Source: Sitta carolinensis (taxonomy: Eukaryota; Chordata; Aves; Passeriformes; Sittidae). From it: a stretch of DNA of 64,000 bases. Position numbers and translations under genes: made by a program. The notes below the pieces were generated by a model that searched no databases, was not told where the DNA came from, and saw nothing but the letters and a program-made list of their open reading frames with translations. Shown piece after piece: positions 48,001 through 60,073 of this stretch; position 1 is the first letter of the stretch; each line of letters opens with the position of its first letter. Location: the NCBI GenBank assembly GCA_032173965.1, contig CM063290.1, positions 620,001 to 684,000 on the forward strand, in the 5' to 3' direction.

Positions 48001-51000
48001 TACTGCAGAAGAATCACTGAAGCTGCCATCACACGGTACTTCTGGCTGCACACACCGCATTCTGTTCATTTCTTTCACCTTCCAAAACCTATTTGGAAAG
48101 CGCCCTTGGAGTGCTTTAAAAACGTTAACACGTTGTCAGTCAGTATGTTGTCAGAGCTGTTCATTTGTCCTTTCTTGCTTACTTGGAGCTTAGAAATGAT
48201 TAAAGAATAGAGCTGTTCCAGAAGCTTGTAAATACTGACAGGTTTTTCACTGCTCCCAGTTCCCAACAGGTTTGGCCAAACCCAACAGTAGAGAGCAAAC
48301 ACACAGGTAGTTCATACATCAAATTTTCCCCCTGGTTCCTGTATCTAATTCCTGCTAGAACAGATGCCACACATTGTTTGAAGTGCAGCTCTGTGTGCCA
48401 GGTACAGAAGCTCTGTGGAGAACAGGAGCACTCCCTCTGAGCCCTCAGGTGCTCACAGAGGTGCCACATCTGCCCTGGGCTGGCCACACTGCCTGCAGAG
48501 CTGCTGCCTGTCTTCCCTTGCTCCTTCTCCAGGTGCTGTGGAATCACCATCCATAACAACTGATGGCCACTGCAGAAATAACCTCTTTCTTTAAGCAACC
48601 CTTTTATTACTGGAGGTCATATGTTTTCTGGGAGAATCCAAGCAATGTTTTTGCCACAGTCGAAAAATGCTGTGGAAGAAGCCCTGAAAGAGTGAATAGA
48701 ATGGATCTCTCACATTCAGGGCGTTCTCCCACTCTCATGATCGTACATGTGGTATCTGAGTGGTTGTTCAAGAACAAATGTGGCCTTCAGTAGGGTGCCA
48801 AGGAGGCAGAGCTGTAGTTGGTGGTGCATCATCCACACTCTTCATGGCTCTCGTGGTAGGGCAGGGCTGGGCTCACGAGCTGGGCACATGATAAGGGACA
48901 GGGAATGCTTTATTTGTTGTTTATGGCTCTGGCAGCTACCACAGGAGAATGAGCAGCTCAGCTCAGCCTTGCCTTGCCCAAGGGGTGACTCCAGAGCTCC
49001 CTCCTGTGCACAGCAGTGATCTCTGTGATGGGATTCCAGAGGCTGCACAGCAAGGTGTCCATGGTTAGAGAACGCTAACATCTTCCCTCTGCTAAATGCA
49101 GAGCCACAACCAGGGCAGGAGAGCTCCATTCTGCACAACCCAAATGTTCTGTAACTCTTCAAATGATTTCCTGTGCCAAAATAAGTTGAACATACGAATT
49201 TCAGCATTAAAAATAGTAATTCTGTTGCCCTGTTCGTCTTTTTCCACACAAAGCGGAAGCTTGAACACACAGCTTCTTTGAAGACATGTGTGTGGTTTCC
49301 GTAGAGAAATGTCAAGGAATTATTTTCTTTTTTCTGAATTTTAAACTCGACAGCCAATGTACTCAACCAAAACAGCAGAAAATACTAAAATGGATGTGAA
49401 AGGACAGGGCAACCCATCTCGCCCTCCTTCAAGGCCTACCCGTGTGCAGCGGCTCTGTGCTGCAAACACGCTGTGTGTTTCCAGCCTCACTTGTCAGAGC
49501 TCCTGGCTGCCTGGGCTCTGGAGACGTGGGAGCAGATGGTGCTGGAGCTGTGCCACCGACAGGGTCTGCACAGGAGAGTTTCTACACAGACAAATCCACT
49601 GGAAAGGGGAGCTCATGCTACCCGTGGCTGCTTGGTGGAACTCTGCAAGAACTTCTTCAGGTGTTTGCAGAAAACGAGGCTTTTACTGAGAGCTCAGAAA
49701 CATTTCCAGACACTTGTGAAACTCCACAATAACCAGGAGTTTGGTATAAAAGGAAATGGTGTCTCAATCCTAAACCCATTCACCGTTGCAAGTCCATCAA
49801 ATGGCCACTAAGGATTCTGCAGTGTGAAAGCTGGTAGGAACAACTTCTCTGGAAGGAAATAGCTCTGCGTTTGCTTCCACCCACGGATACAGTTTTCTCT
49901 GAAGTGAAAAGCAAGAGATGTACATTTTTTACATTTCATCTCTTGCATGACAGATCACGGTTTTTAAGAATCTTTGGTGAAGGATCCCAAGAACAGCATT
50001 TTGAGCACTTCCCAGGGAGGTTCATCCCCAGTGTCCTCAGCCCTGACATGAAATGATGGTGTGACCAGCTTGCAGTGCCCATTGCTCCCCACATCCAAAA
50101 GGCCAGGTTTAATAGGAAGAAGGCCTATGACTTTTAAACACCTACAGTTTATGAATGTGACAATAGATATTGAATATTACCTGTTCTGACACCAGGCTTC
50201 TCTGTGATGATGTGAGATGTCAGCAATTGGAGCTAAAGTTGTTGGTGGTGGTCCTGGAGCTCACTTTTATGAAGAGAAAAAAGATCAAACTCATAAGTGA
50301 CTGAAACAAAGCTAAAATCAAAGTTCGTGCAACACTCACCAGAATGAAAAATGAAAGCCTAGTGTCTGTCAATTTGTAGTGTTTACACACTGCTAATCAT
50401 CTCCAGCAGCCAGCAAGAGGTTTTATTTTAAAATCTTTTGTGTGTCTTTTTTAAAAATATAAATATGGATGCAATATGTAATGGCCCAAAACATCTGGAG
50501 GCCACAAAAAAAAGAAAAAAAAAAAAGCTCAGTCCTTTGTTAAGATGAGCACAGCTTCGCAAATGAATGGCTGGGCCCTGCATCTCCAGCAGTCTCTGCT
50601 CTGGAAGCACTGAACAGGGCATTTAAACTGTCCCCTGGTTTCACAATATAAACCCTGAGCAACCAAATCAGCAGATCATTGACATACAGGATAATTTGGA
50701 TTCCTTTGGGGAAGGTTTGGACATTTTCTTAATGTGCTGATAAAATATTCTTCCTTTGTGTCACTCTTAAAGATAAACTAAAGCAGTTTGCAATTCAGAA
50801 TTGACTGCAACCTGTATCTTTTGTTTCTGGAAAAGACCTTAGGGCCGAGCCCCAGTAACCTAGATCTGAGCACAGCCAGTGCCTGAGCCTTGGTGCTGAG
50901 TAACCCAACTGTAATTAATGGCAGAAAATGCCCAGGGTGTGAATTCCCAGCAAGCATGAAGGGATTACAGCCCAGCCCTTGGAGATAGAAGGTTCCTGTC

Positions 51001-52084
51001 AGAGTGCACAACCTTTAAACCAATGTGGTGCCTAGCAGCAAATCTGTGCATACAGGTACTAGTTTTGGACTTTTCTTTTGTCTCCATGCAAGATTTTAAC
51101 AGGAGCATCCCCATTCTCCACCCCTCTTTAGTATTGAACTGTTCAGTGTTAAATAGAATCGGTGAATATGAGCATTTTGTCCATACAAAGTAAGAAATTC
51201 AGGATATTAAAATTAGGAAGTAGATGGGGTTTTAAAATATGCCTGACAATTCAGCTTAATGCTGAGTATGAAGAGTAACACTCATAGAAAGTGAGTACTT
51301 ACAACCGACAACATATCAGGAGCTTAGTCTAGGTGGAGGTGGAAACGATAATACACAGACTTGTGTGTTACTTTTGCCAGCACAAAACTCTGCCTCGGCA
51401 GGGCTTTGTTCCCCTTCCTTTCCCTGCTGGCTGATCGCTGTCTCCTGGGTGCTTTGGCTGTTAACACAAGCAATATTTACCCAAATGTCACGCCTAATTG
51501 CACGTGCTAATGCTCCGCGCATGAGAGATGAGGAGTACAGAGCAGCCTCCTTGCACCTATTCCGACAGCACAGCTTAAGATGCAACCTACATTTCACGGG
51601 GTGGAACTAAGATTAAAGGACAGTTTTTCATGTAGATAAATACTCTTACCCAGTTTTATTCTGTTGACAGTAGCATTTTCAGTCTGGGACATACCTGATT
51701 ACACTGGAGTGTGGTTTAGAACATCCTAATATTCACTCCAGAAACAAGCTTTTAGATACCAAAACGCTGAAGAGTGTTTTTCATGGAAAGTAAGAACCTG
51801 GAGGCTGTGCTTAACAATGCTGTGCACATCCTTATGCTTAGACTCGCTTAAAGCAACGGGATCAAATTCTGGGTCTGATAAGCTCAAAAGGCATCATTTG
51901 CCAAAAAATCCAACAAATCAATTCAAACCCCAGAATGTTACTGTGGTCCATTTTTGAGAATGCCTGATCACCTATTGCTCATAACAGAGTCACATTCTCT
52001 CTCCTGCCTTGCCTGAATGCAGACAGGTCTGGAAGGGCTGGGAGCACCCCGGGGTGTTTGCCTGTCAGGCAGACCCGCTGAGGA
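42091..52084. other. single-copy noncoding DNA
   Basis: Mixed composition with GC-richer patches at 45110-45310 and 45840-46210, where up to four overlapping frames run on both strands. None is recognisable. No mobile element or RNA gene was recognised apart from the hairpin listed separately. Confidence 0.5.
44681..44710. other. perfect hairpin, 10-bp stem and 10-nt loop
   Basis: TCAGTATATG (44681-44690) is exactly complementary to CATATACTGA (44701-44710), with the loop AAGGCATCAG. Outside the stem, weaker A-T and G-T pairs extend it into AT-rich arms. It could be a precursor-like RNA hairpin or a DNA cruciform. The AT-rich extension is imperfect, so a microRNA call is not justified. Confidence 0.5.
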
Positions 52085-52330
52085 TCGTGCCGAGAACTCT
52101 GTCCCAGTTGTTGCTACTGGTTCTGTTGCTGACGAGTAGGACTCACCTTTGAGCGGCGGCAGTCTCTGAGGTTTCGTTCAGAAATGTAGGCAGAGCTCTC
52201 GGTAACTCAGCCGGCAGACGCTGGATGGAGCCCTACTCTCTGAGGATACCCGCTCCAGCTGTATCCGATGGGGAGCGTGGATCAGAGAGGAACGGCCGTC
52301 TTAACAGATCCTTCAGGCGTTTTCTCAAGA
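52085..52330 (-). promoter_or_regulatory. CpG-enriched segment with a candidate first exon ending at 52147
   Basis: On the minus strand GCCGCTCAAAG|GTGAGTCC forms an excellent donor, with the exon side at 52147 and above. The 180 bases upstream of it on that strand carry more CpGs than the surroundings. No single frame is open across the segment with an ATG, so a 5' UTR or noncoding first exon is the best reading. No good acceptor gives an open internal exon. Confidence 0.25.
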
Positions 52331-52897
52331 AAATGTTGATCTAAAAATAGCGTGTGGAACAGCAGCTGTGGCTCCCATCCCGGGCAGAGCCGGTGCCCAG
52401 CCCAGGCAGGACAGGGCCTTCCTCTGGGGCTGGCAGGGAGAGACGGCGAGTCTGGGGCTGGGGAAGTGCCTGAAATGAAAGGGAACGATAAAAATAAGTC
52501 TCTTCCAAAAACCAGTCAATCTGGGTTTGATTGCACCGGAGAGGGGAGTTCCCCTGGAGCTGGCTGCAAAGGGAAGAGGACTGGAGCCAGCAGCTGAAGC
52601 CCCTAGGCACAATGACAACATGTTTTGGAAAGTTCTGGATCAAGTCTTTTGTTTCTTTATTATTCTGTGGTTGAGCGTATGCCTCTGCTGGAAACACAGT
52701 TTTGCTTCATCAACCACACTTGTTTATTTATAGATTTATTTTTTTAATCAAAATTATAGACTAGCTTTGCCAGTGCTTATTACACCAAAATAGGACACAG
52801 CCCTTTGAAGCTACAAACATTTTCAGGCCTTTCATTAGTGTATCAAGGGTTTAATTCTTAGAAAGAAAAAATAAGCATAAAGGTAAAGTTTCCTGTT

Positions 52898-52920
52898 GTT
52901 TGTTTGTTTGTTTGTTTTTT
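52898..52920 (+). repeat. (GTTT)n microsatellite
   Basis: About five GTTT units ending in a T run. Confidence 0.9.
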
Positions 52921-55153
52921 AACATATGTAAAGGCATTTTTGAGGTTCTTAATTTCCCTTTTCTCTTGTCCTGCTTTCTCCAGGCAGGCAGTGGTAGCAT
53001 CTGTCTCTGGTAAGAGGGGACCCCAGGGCAGTCAGGGTCAGGGCTTTGGCCAGGCCTCGCTTGCCACACCTGCAGGGACTGAACTGCCCCAGCTGGGCAC
53101 TTCTTTTTCATTGGCTTCAGATTTAGGAGATTGTTTTTAAGGGGCTCTGTATTTTAAAAGTAGCCTGATGTGGTTCCTGCTTGTTTGGGTGGTAGATTGC
53201 CTGACAGCTTTCTGCTTGCGGTCTTCTCATCGAATAGCAGCACTTTCACTTGAGTCAGAGGCTGAATGGTGATATTAATGTCCTTATATTATCACTGAAA
53301 CATTGCCAGCCCATTTTATGGAACAGGATCCTTTTATTGCCTGGAGATGCTTTCAGATTTTCCTTTAAATCATGTTGCAAATTCAAGAGTTACTCACACA
53401 CCAGAATAATCTGGGCTGGGTCCCATTCCGCATCCAGAGGGGAATGCCTGTGAGACATTTTCCACTGTATTTGAAGAAAGAGTCTCAGCTTCTTAGGACC
53501 ATTCTCTTTCCAAGCACTGAACGTCCTGGAGTGTCAGGAAGAAGCAGTTCCAGGCAGGAGTGTGTCAGCCCCATCAGGGCTGAGGAGGTAGGGAGCAAGT
53601 GTAGGTCTGCAGGAGAGCACCAGCTCTGCCTCCCAGTCCTGCTCACCCTGAGCTCTGGAGTCATTCCCTCACTTACAGGACTTTACAGAAAGCTCACAGA
53701 TTTACTTTGTTCTCTCCAAGTGCTGCAAAGTGTTCAGTGATGGTGGCATGTGAAGAAAAGGGGCCCAGAAATGCACAAAAGCTGTTACAAATTTCTGAAC
53801 ACTGAAAACCATTACTTGGGTCATTCCTCAAATTCCTGGTCTCTACAGGGGACCCGCCAGGAGGCAGCTCAGCTGTTCATCTCCCACTCCAGTGACACTG
53901 TCAGATATCTCTGACAAACTCAGGATATCTCTTCGAAATAATTTTATTAGCCTAAGTGTCTTCAAATAATTAGTTGTAAAAGACATTACCAGCAATTCCA
54001 TATGCAGAGCTGCAGCCTGAGTTTGGAAAACATATGGGCATCCCAAACTCTAATGAGCAGGCACTGTCTTCAGAGGAGAAAGAAAAGCTGTTTTCCTTTA
54101 TTCTGTAATCATGAAATGAATGTTAATCAGAATAGTTACCATTTCAGCTAGTATCCACCGGATTCAGGGAAACACAAAATAGCAGCATGTCAGTCTATTC
54201 CCGGCTGGGAATACAGTCCAACACACCACCTGGCAGCTTGCTCCTCTGGGTAGAAGATCTAGGAAAATAGGAAGTGTTAGTTGTCAGATTTCCTCTCCTT
54301 GCTTTAGCACATTTCCTCTGGATCTCTGTAGCTGCAGTGCTCATTGGGACATCGTGTCCTCAGTGGGCTCTGCCCACTGCACAGGGTAGCTGTGACCTGC
54401 AGTGTCACCTCCCTGCAGAGCAGCCTGGCTTTTCCTGATTTTTAGTGGAGAACTCACTACAGCAAAAACAACCCCCCACGGGATGGCAAGGAGGGAGAGT
54501 GTCACGGGTGGGCTTCACCTCTGACCCCCAGGGAGGCAGGCAGGAAGGAGGAGTGGGGATCTGCCCTCTCTGACAGCCCCCAGACTCCATTCAGGTCTTT
54601 GGTCAGGCCCCAGCTGAAGTCCCACCTCATAGTCTTTCTCTGTTGTTCTACTTCTTTCTTCTATTTTCAATCATCAGGCTGACCAAGCTTCCTTTTCTGG
54701 GAGGCACAGGAACCAGGGCTTCCTCTGTGCATTTGCTGCCCTGGTTTTTAATTCCAGAAAAAGTAAGGTTGCTGGGGAAATCCAGAGTGAGATTTCTCAT
54801 TCACTGACACTCAGCACATTTGTCTGTACATTTAAATTCTGTCAGGACCTGCCCAACCACTGTTTTAATGCTCTGTGGCACATTCTATCCTTAGGGTCTG
54901 TCCCTCCTTTGAACTGATTTCACCTTAACCCCATTCCAAGTTTGATGCTCTCCACAGACTTCAGTGCTGCCACAGGGCAGTAATCACAGCATTAGTTCTG
55001 CTCTTATTTCAAGTGAAGCATTGTCATTTTGTCTTTCATGGTAAAACCAAGCCTGTTTCACCTCACAACAGTTTTCTGAAAGCCACTCTTCCTGTTAAGT
55101 GAATTGTGTGTTTTCTCTCTTCTGTGCTCAGGAACATCAAACTCAGTTCACTT

Positions 55154-55174
55154 AGTACTCACTTAGTGAGTACT
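55154..55174. other. perfect 9-bp hairpin
   Basis: AGTACTCAC (55154-55162) and GTGAGTACT (55166-55174) are exact reverse complements around the 3-base loop TTA. On the minus strand the right arm overlaps the donor GTAAGT of the candidate 22-nt exon at 55178-55199, so pairing would mask that donor. Confidence 0.7.
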
Positions 55175-55177
55175 TAC

Positions 55178-55199
55178 CTGTACACTACTACTGCCAGTA
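55178..55199 (-). other. candidate 22-nt microexon, minus strand
   Basis: On the minus strand CTGCCTTTCCTGTTAAG precedes and GTACAG|GTAAGTACTC follows. One frame is open (TGSSSVQ). The length is not a multiple of three, and the plus-strand exon candidate nearby cannot belong to the same transcript. Confidence 0.12.
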
Positions 55200-55382
55200 C
55201 TTAACAGGAAAGGCAGATAAGTTCTCATTTGAGGAAAAATACACTGGATGCAGACTGTAAATATTGTTGGTTCAATAAATGTTACTGCTGTTAAAGTGAA
55301 CTGATACTACCACGTACCAAGGGACTCTGTTGTGTGGTTCCTGTGCTGCATGAATGACCACTCTGGTGCTTTGCATCCACAG

Positions 55383-55449
55383 GGATAACAAGGAAACATT
55401 AGAGGCAACTGAAGGGTATTTTCAAGCCATAGAGCAAAGACAGAAGCTG
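55383..55449 (+). other. candidate 67-nt exon
   Basis: GCTTTGCATCCACAG precedes and AGAAGCTG|GTGAGG follows. One base completes a split codon and 22 codons follow, reading in part KETLEATEGYFQAIEQRQKL. This is an acidic and basic helix-like peptide that looks more like protein than most frames here. The frame stays open past the donor to a stop at 55549. No family is recognised and no partner exon is established. Confidence 0.25.
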
Positions 55450-57310
55450 GTGAGGTACTGTCCTGTCTTTGGAGGGGAGCCAAGCACAATATTGAAAATG
55501 TCTGATTTTTTTTCTGGGGACCATCCAATTGCTATAGCAGTTCCTACATGAATAAGAGTAAGCAACGTTTTTCAAGGTAAGCAGGAGAATAAAGAGCTAA
55601 ATAAACCTGTCAGTGAATTTAAAGTGAATGCAAGGTCAGACAACAAAAATGCAGAATGAGCAAAGATCTAAATATTCCATCTGGACATTCACAACCCAGA
55701 AGGGGTGGTGGCTCTGTCAGAGGAGGCTTGGTGTAAAACAGTTTGGCTCTGGGCAATCCAGTCAGCTTCAGCACAGTGCATTTGTTGATCAAATCCACAT
55801 CTTCCAGCAAAACCATCTGCAATGTGATTTGTCTTGCCTGAGCAGAATGTAATGAGAACACACTCATGTGTGGCAGTACATAAGTTTCTGTGCTGTTGTT
55901 GACAGCTTCAATGGTTGTTTTCATAAAATTGGAAAATAATCATAATGCTGCCCATGTAGAAAGTGGAAGTATTCTGAGAAAGTTGAATTGTCTTTGAGAT
56001 TTCTATGTCAAAGTGATGGAGGCAATGCAACACGGAATTACCAAAGGATTTTAGCCATGGAACAGCAGAATCCAGGGCATGGGAGGAGCAAAAGACACAG
56101 AATTTACAGGCACTGCCTGGTTGCCTTTGGAGAGAATATCTTGCAAACTTGTCAAATATGGCCATTCCTTCAGCATCTGCAGATGCAAGTAAACATCTGA
56201 AGACAAGTTTAGGTTCTGAATGGAACAGCTGCACTGTTATTAGAAGATTCATAAAACCTACAAAAGACCTCATGAATTTCTAAAGCCTCTGAAATGAAGA
56301 GTGTGCAGAATAACATCTGCTCATCTTTCCTGAGGTCTATTGTTGCATCTGCCCTGACAAAGAATCCCAAAGAATACACATTGTTTGTATGTTTTCTAAA
56401 CACTTTAGGAGACATCATTTCTAACAGCTCATTTGAATCTCCAGGAATATCCTTTGACACCAATTCCCTCTGCAATCAAGCAGGAATGAAGAGGAAAATC
56501 TGTTCTTGTTTTATTATTTGAAAAAGAAATTTGCTGGAAATCAAACATGTACAGTTGCCAGAGGCACTGATGGGAATGGTCAGGCACTAAATGATTGGTC
56601 CCTTTCTGTGATTTTCCTTCGGTCACACAAAGCTTTTGCTCCCATTAATGACTGGGGGGAGGGAGAATACACGGAATTTTCAATGCCTGTAAAAACCTTA
56701 CAGGGCTTCAACAGCACTGAAATAATTGAATTATGGTAACAGGAGTGTTACTGAAGAGGTTACAGGGAAATGTGACACCTCTTTCCCCCCCTTCTTCAAA
56801 ATATTTCAAACAATAACTGATGCTGAAGAGTGGTAAACCAGAAAGTAAAATTAATCCCCTGTTATTGATTTAGCTTCTGAACAAGCTTTAGTTCTTCATC
56901 CTGCTGAGTGTTATCCAGGTCTGAGAGTTATTCTCTAAGATTTTCTGTGGAGAAGCTTGAAAAAGGCAATGCTGTAGGCTGTGCTCTGTAGAATCACTGA
57001 GCTGTTTGGGGATTGTGCAGAAAAAATAGAAGTACCATTGCTGCTAGAAAAGCTGCTGCCTTTCTGTCTTTCTTCTCTCCATCACCAAGGTCAATGAACA
57101 AACACGGCTTCACTTAGAGTCGGACCAATGTGATCCTGAGATTTAAATGTTTGAAAGAGGCAACGTGAAGAAAACTTGGAACATTTGAATTTTTCTAACT
57201 GGATAATTCTGGCTTCCTTCTCTATGACCTTGCAAATGTCTTGGCTAATCTCGACAAGGTACAGGGAGTTCCATCTTGACTGACATTTTCTAATTGTTTT
57301 GTGGCCTTTT
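55450..57310. other. single-copy noncoding DNA with moderate frames on both strands
   Basis: Overlapping minus frames of 101, 121 and 88 codons (55619-55924, 55908-56273, 56209-56475) lie end to end in different phases, with plus frames opposite. The minus peptides look mildly protein-like (EALEIHEVFCRFYESSNNS). I recognise no family, and a decayed retrocopy is possible but unsupported. Confidence 0.4.
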
Positions 57311-57359
57311 CTCCTCTCTCTCTCCCCTCTCTCTCTCTCTCTCTCTCTGTGTCTCTCTT
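57311..57359 (+). repeat. (CT)n microsatellite, interrupted
   Basis: A CT-rich tract with a central run of about twelve CT units, interrupted by CCC and TGTG. It is strongly polypyrimidine on this strand. Confidence 0.93.
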
Positions 57360-58595
57360 CTCCACACTCAAGTCAGTGCTTATTAAAATAAATTCAAGAA
57401 TGTTATATAATTAATATTGATTAATTAGTTAGTGGTGCTGAAAATGCAGTTTATTGGCTGTGCTGCCTCACAGATCCTCCTGCAGAAGCTGAAATCGTAG
57501 ATCAGAGTGGTGGGATGCTTTTAGAATCTACATCTCCAGTCTACTCCAGATGATAAGTCCAGTATCTTGGATTGGACTGGAATAGGATAACGTTTCAAAT
57601 ATGACAAATAGAGGGACAGTTTTAATCCAGATTGATAATATTATTTTAATTTTTTTAATGTATATAAATATTATTTCAATATCATCACTAAATTAGGTTA
57701 CAGGCCTCTTTGTTACTTTGAATAATTGGTAATTGAAAAATCTTTCCCATCTGTTTATAATAAAAAACATCTGCTCAACATCTGCCAGAGAAGTCTTTGG
57801 TGGGAGAGAATCTGTGGCTTGGAAAAAACGTGGTCTCTGTTCAGAGGGCAGAAATTGTTGGGTGCATCTGCATTATCTGCCTGTTCTGATTTTAAATTCA
57901 CTCACTCCAGAGATGGTTTCCTGGGAGGAAGAAGGGCTGCCAGCTCTGCCTCAGCCTCATCTCCACATCCACCTCTCCAGCCATTGTCTAGCTCTGCATG
58001 AATTGAATTTATTATTATTGCATCGTTAACAAGAATCACACCACATTTTATTTTTATTTTATTTTATTATATTCTAGTAAAGTCAATTAGAGTTTTATTT
58101 AGTCCATCCATACTACAGAATTTTCTATTCCATTTTCCGTTAGCTCACATACATGAAGAACTTGAGGGACTAAATAAATCCTTATGTATTCTATACCACA
58201 TTATTCCTGTGGTGGCTTTTCAAAGCAGAATTAGGAAGTTTGCATGTTAATCACCTGCAATCCATGATGACCATAAGGTCGGCCTCAAGGATCCAGCTAG
58301 ATCTGCACTTGGAAGTGTGTAACTCATCACACTCACATGGAATTTTGGTTTCAACTAGAAAGTTCTCCTCAAAATTAACGCAAGCAAAAAATTCATTTTA
58401 CCAGGTCAGAAATACCCAAACCCTTGAGATCTGTACAGTTTTTCTATCACCATTACATAGAACCATCTGAGTCTGGGTGCTACAGGCAGAGTTCACAGGC
58501 AGTTTAATGTTTTACTTCTTAAATGTAAAACCGACAAACCCCAGAATACTGCTGCAAACCGGGAGCTCGGCAGTGCCCTGCAGGTGTGTGCAGGC
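57360..58595. other. AT-rich single-copy noncoding DNA
   Basis: No gene recognised. It holds a short (TTTTA)n tract at about 58045-58073 and leads into the 19-bp minisatellite. Confidence 0.6.
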
Positions 58596-60073
58596 TGTTC
58601 TGATCTGTGCAGGCTGTAGTGATCTGTGCAGGCTGTTCTGTTCTGTGCTGGCTGTTCTGATCTGTGCAGGCTGTTCTGATCTGTGCAGGCTGTTCTGTTC
58701 TGTGCTGGCTGTTCTGATCTGTGCAGGCTGTTCTGTTCTGTGCTGGCTGTAGTGATCTGTGCAGGCTGTTCTGATCTGTGCAGGCTGTTCTGATCTGTGC
58801 AGGCTGTTCTGATCTGTGCAGGCTGTAGTGATCTGTGCAGGCTGTTCTGATCTGTGCAGGCTGTTCTGATCTGTGCAGGCTGTAGTGATCTGTGCAGGCT
58901 GTTCTGATCTGTGCAGGCTGTTCTGTTCTGTGCAGGCTGTTCTGATCTGTGCTGGCTGTTCTGTTCTGTGCTGGCTGTAGTGATCTGTGCAGGCTGTTCT
59001 GTTCTGTGCTGGCTGTTCTGATCTGTGCAGGCTGTTCTGTTCTGTGCTGGCTGTTCTGATCTGTGCTGGCTGTTCTGTTCTGTGCAGGCTGTTCTGATCT
59101 GTGCAGGCTGTTCTGTTCTGTGCAGGCTGTTCTGATCTGTGCTGGCTGTTCTGTTCTGTGCTGGCTGTAGTGATCTGTGCTGGCTGTTCTGATCTGTGCA
59201 GGCTGTTCTGATCTGTGCTGGCTGTTCTGATCTGTGCTGGCTGTTCTGATCTGTGCAGGCTATTCTGTTCTGTGCAGGCTGTTCTGATCTGTGCTGGCTG
59301 TTCTGTTCTGTGCTGGCTGTAGTGATCTGTGCAGGCTGTTCTGATCTGTGCAGGCTGTTCTGTTCTGTGCTGGCTGTTCTGTTCTGTGCAGGCTGTTCTG
59401 ATCTGTGCAGGCTGTAGTGATCTGTGACGGCTGTAGTGATCTGTGCAGGCTGTTCTGATCTGTGCAGGCTGTTCTGTTCTGTGCAGGCTGTAGTGATCTG
59501 TGCTGGCTGTAGTGATCTGTGCAGGCTGTTCTGTTCTGTGCTGGCTGTTCTGATCTGTGCAGGCTGTTCTGATCTGTGCAGGCTGTTCTGTTCTGTGCAG
59601 GCTGTAGTGATCTGTGCAGGCTGTTCTGATCTGTGCAGGCTGTTCTGATCTGTGCTGGCTGTAGTGATCTGTGCAGGCTGTTCTGATCTGTGCAGGCTGT
59701 TCTGTTCTGTGCAGGCTGTAGTGATCTGTGCTGGCTGTAGTGATCTGTGCAGGCTGTAGTGATCTGTGCAGGCTGTTCTGATCTGTGCAGGCTGTTCTGA
59801 TCTGTGCAGGCTGTTCTGATCTGTGCAGGCTGTTCTGTTCTGTGCTGGCTGTTCTGATCTGTGCAGGCTGTTCTGTTCTGTGCAGGCTGTAGTGATCTGT
59901 GCAGGCTGTTCTGTTCTGTGCAGGCTGTAGTGATCTGTGCAGGCTGTTCTGTTCTGTGCTGGCTGTTCTGATCTGTGCAGGCTGTTCTGATCTGTGCAGG
60001 CTGTTCTGTTCTGTGCTGGCTGTTCCCATCCGTGCCGGCTGTTCCCATCCATGCCGGCAGTAGCGGTCCCGGC
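58596..60073 (+). repeat. 19-bp minisatellite, 77 units plus a partial
   Basis: The common unit is TGTTCTGATCTGTGCAGGC. Units vary at three places: TC or AG at positions 4-5, A or T at 8, and A or T at 16. Unit starts at 58596 and 60021 are exactly 75 x 19 bases apart, so there is no net insertion or deletion. The last two units (60021-60058) and the partial are a GC-rich version, TGTTCCCATCCGTGCCGGC, that merges with the CpG island. Minus-strand frames of 584 and 608 codons with repeated TACTDQNSLHRSEQPAQ peptides arise because the unit has no stop on that strand. They are not genes. Confidence 0.97.

Larger units (their letters stand above)
52331..55177. other. single-copy noncoding DNA
   Basis: No recognised gene. 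A (GTTT)n microsatellite lies at 52898-52920. Sequence around 52380-52600 is moderately GC-rich with short frames on both strands. No transposon was recognised. Confidence 0.5.

Noticed and set aside
50200..50310. C/D snoRNA-like GTGATGA box with a distant CTGA
   Set aside because: The boxes are too far apart, there is no terminal stem, and GTGATGA occurs elsewhere by chance.
52983..53010. Short exon between a CTTTCTCCAG acceptor and a GTAAGAG donor
   Set aside because: The segment is about 25 bases with no distinctive frame; such pairs recur often by chance in this window.
55619..56475. Chain of minus-strand frames as a decayed retrocopy
   Set aside because: The peptides match no family I know, there is no poly-A tail or target-site duplication, and frames are also open on the opposite strand.
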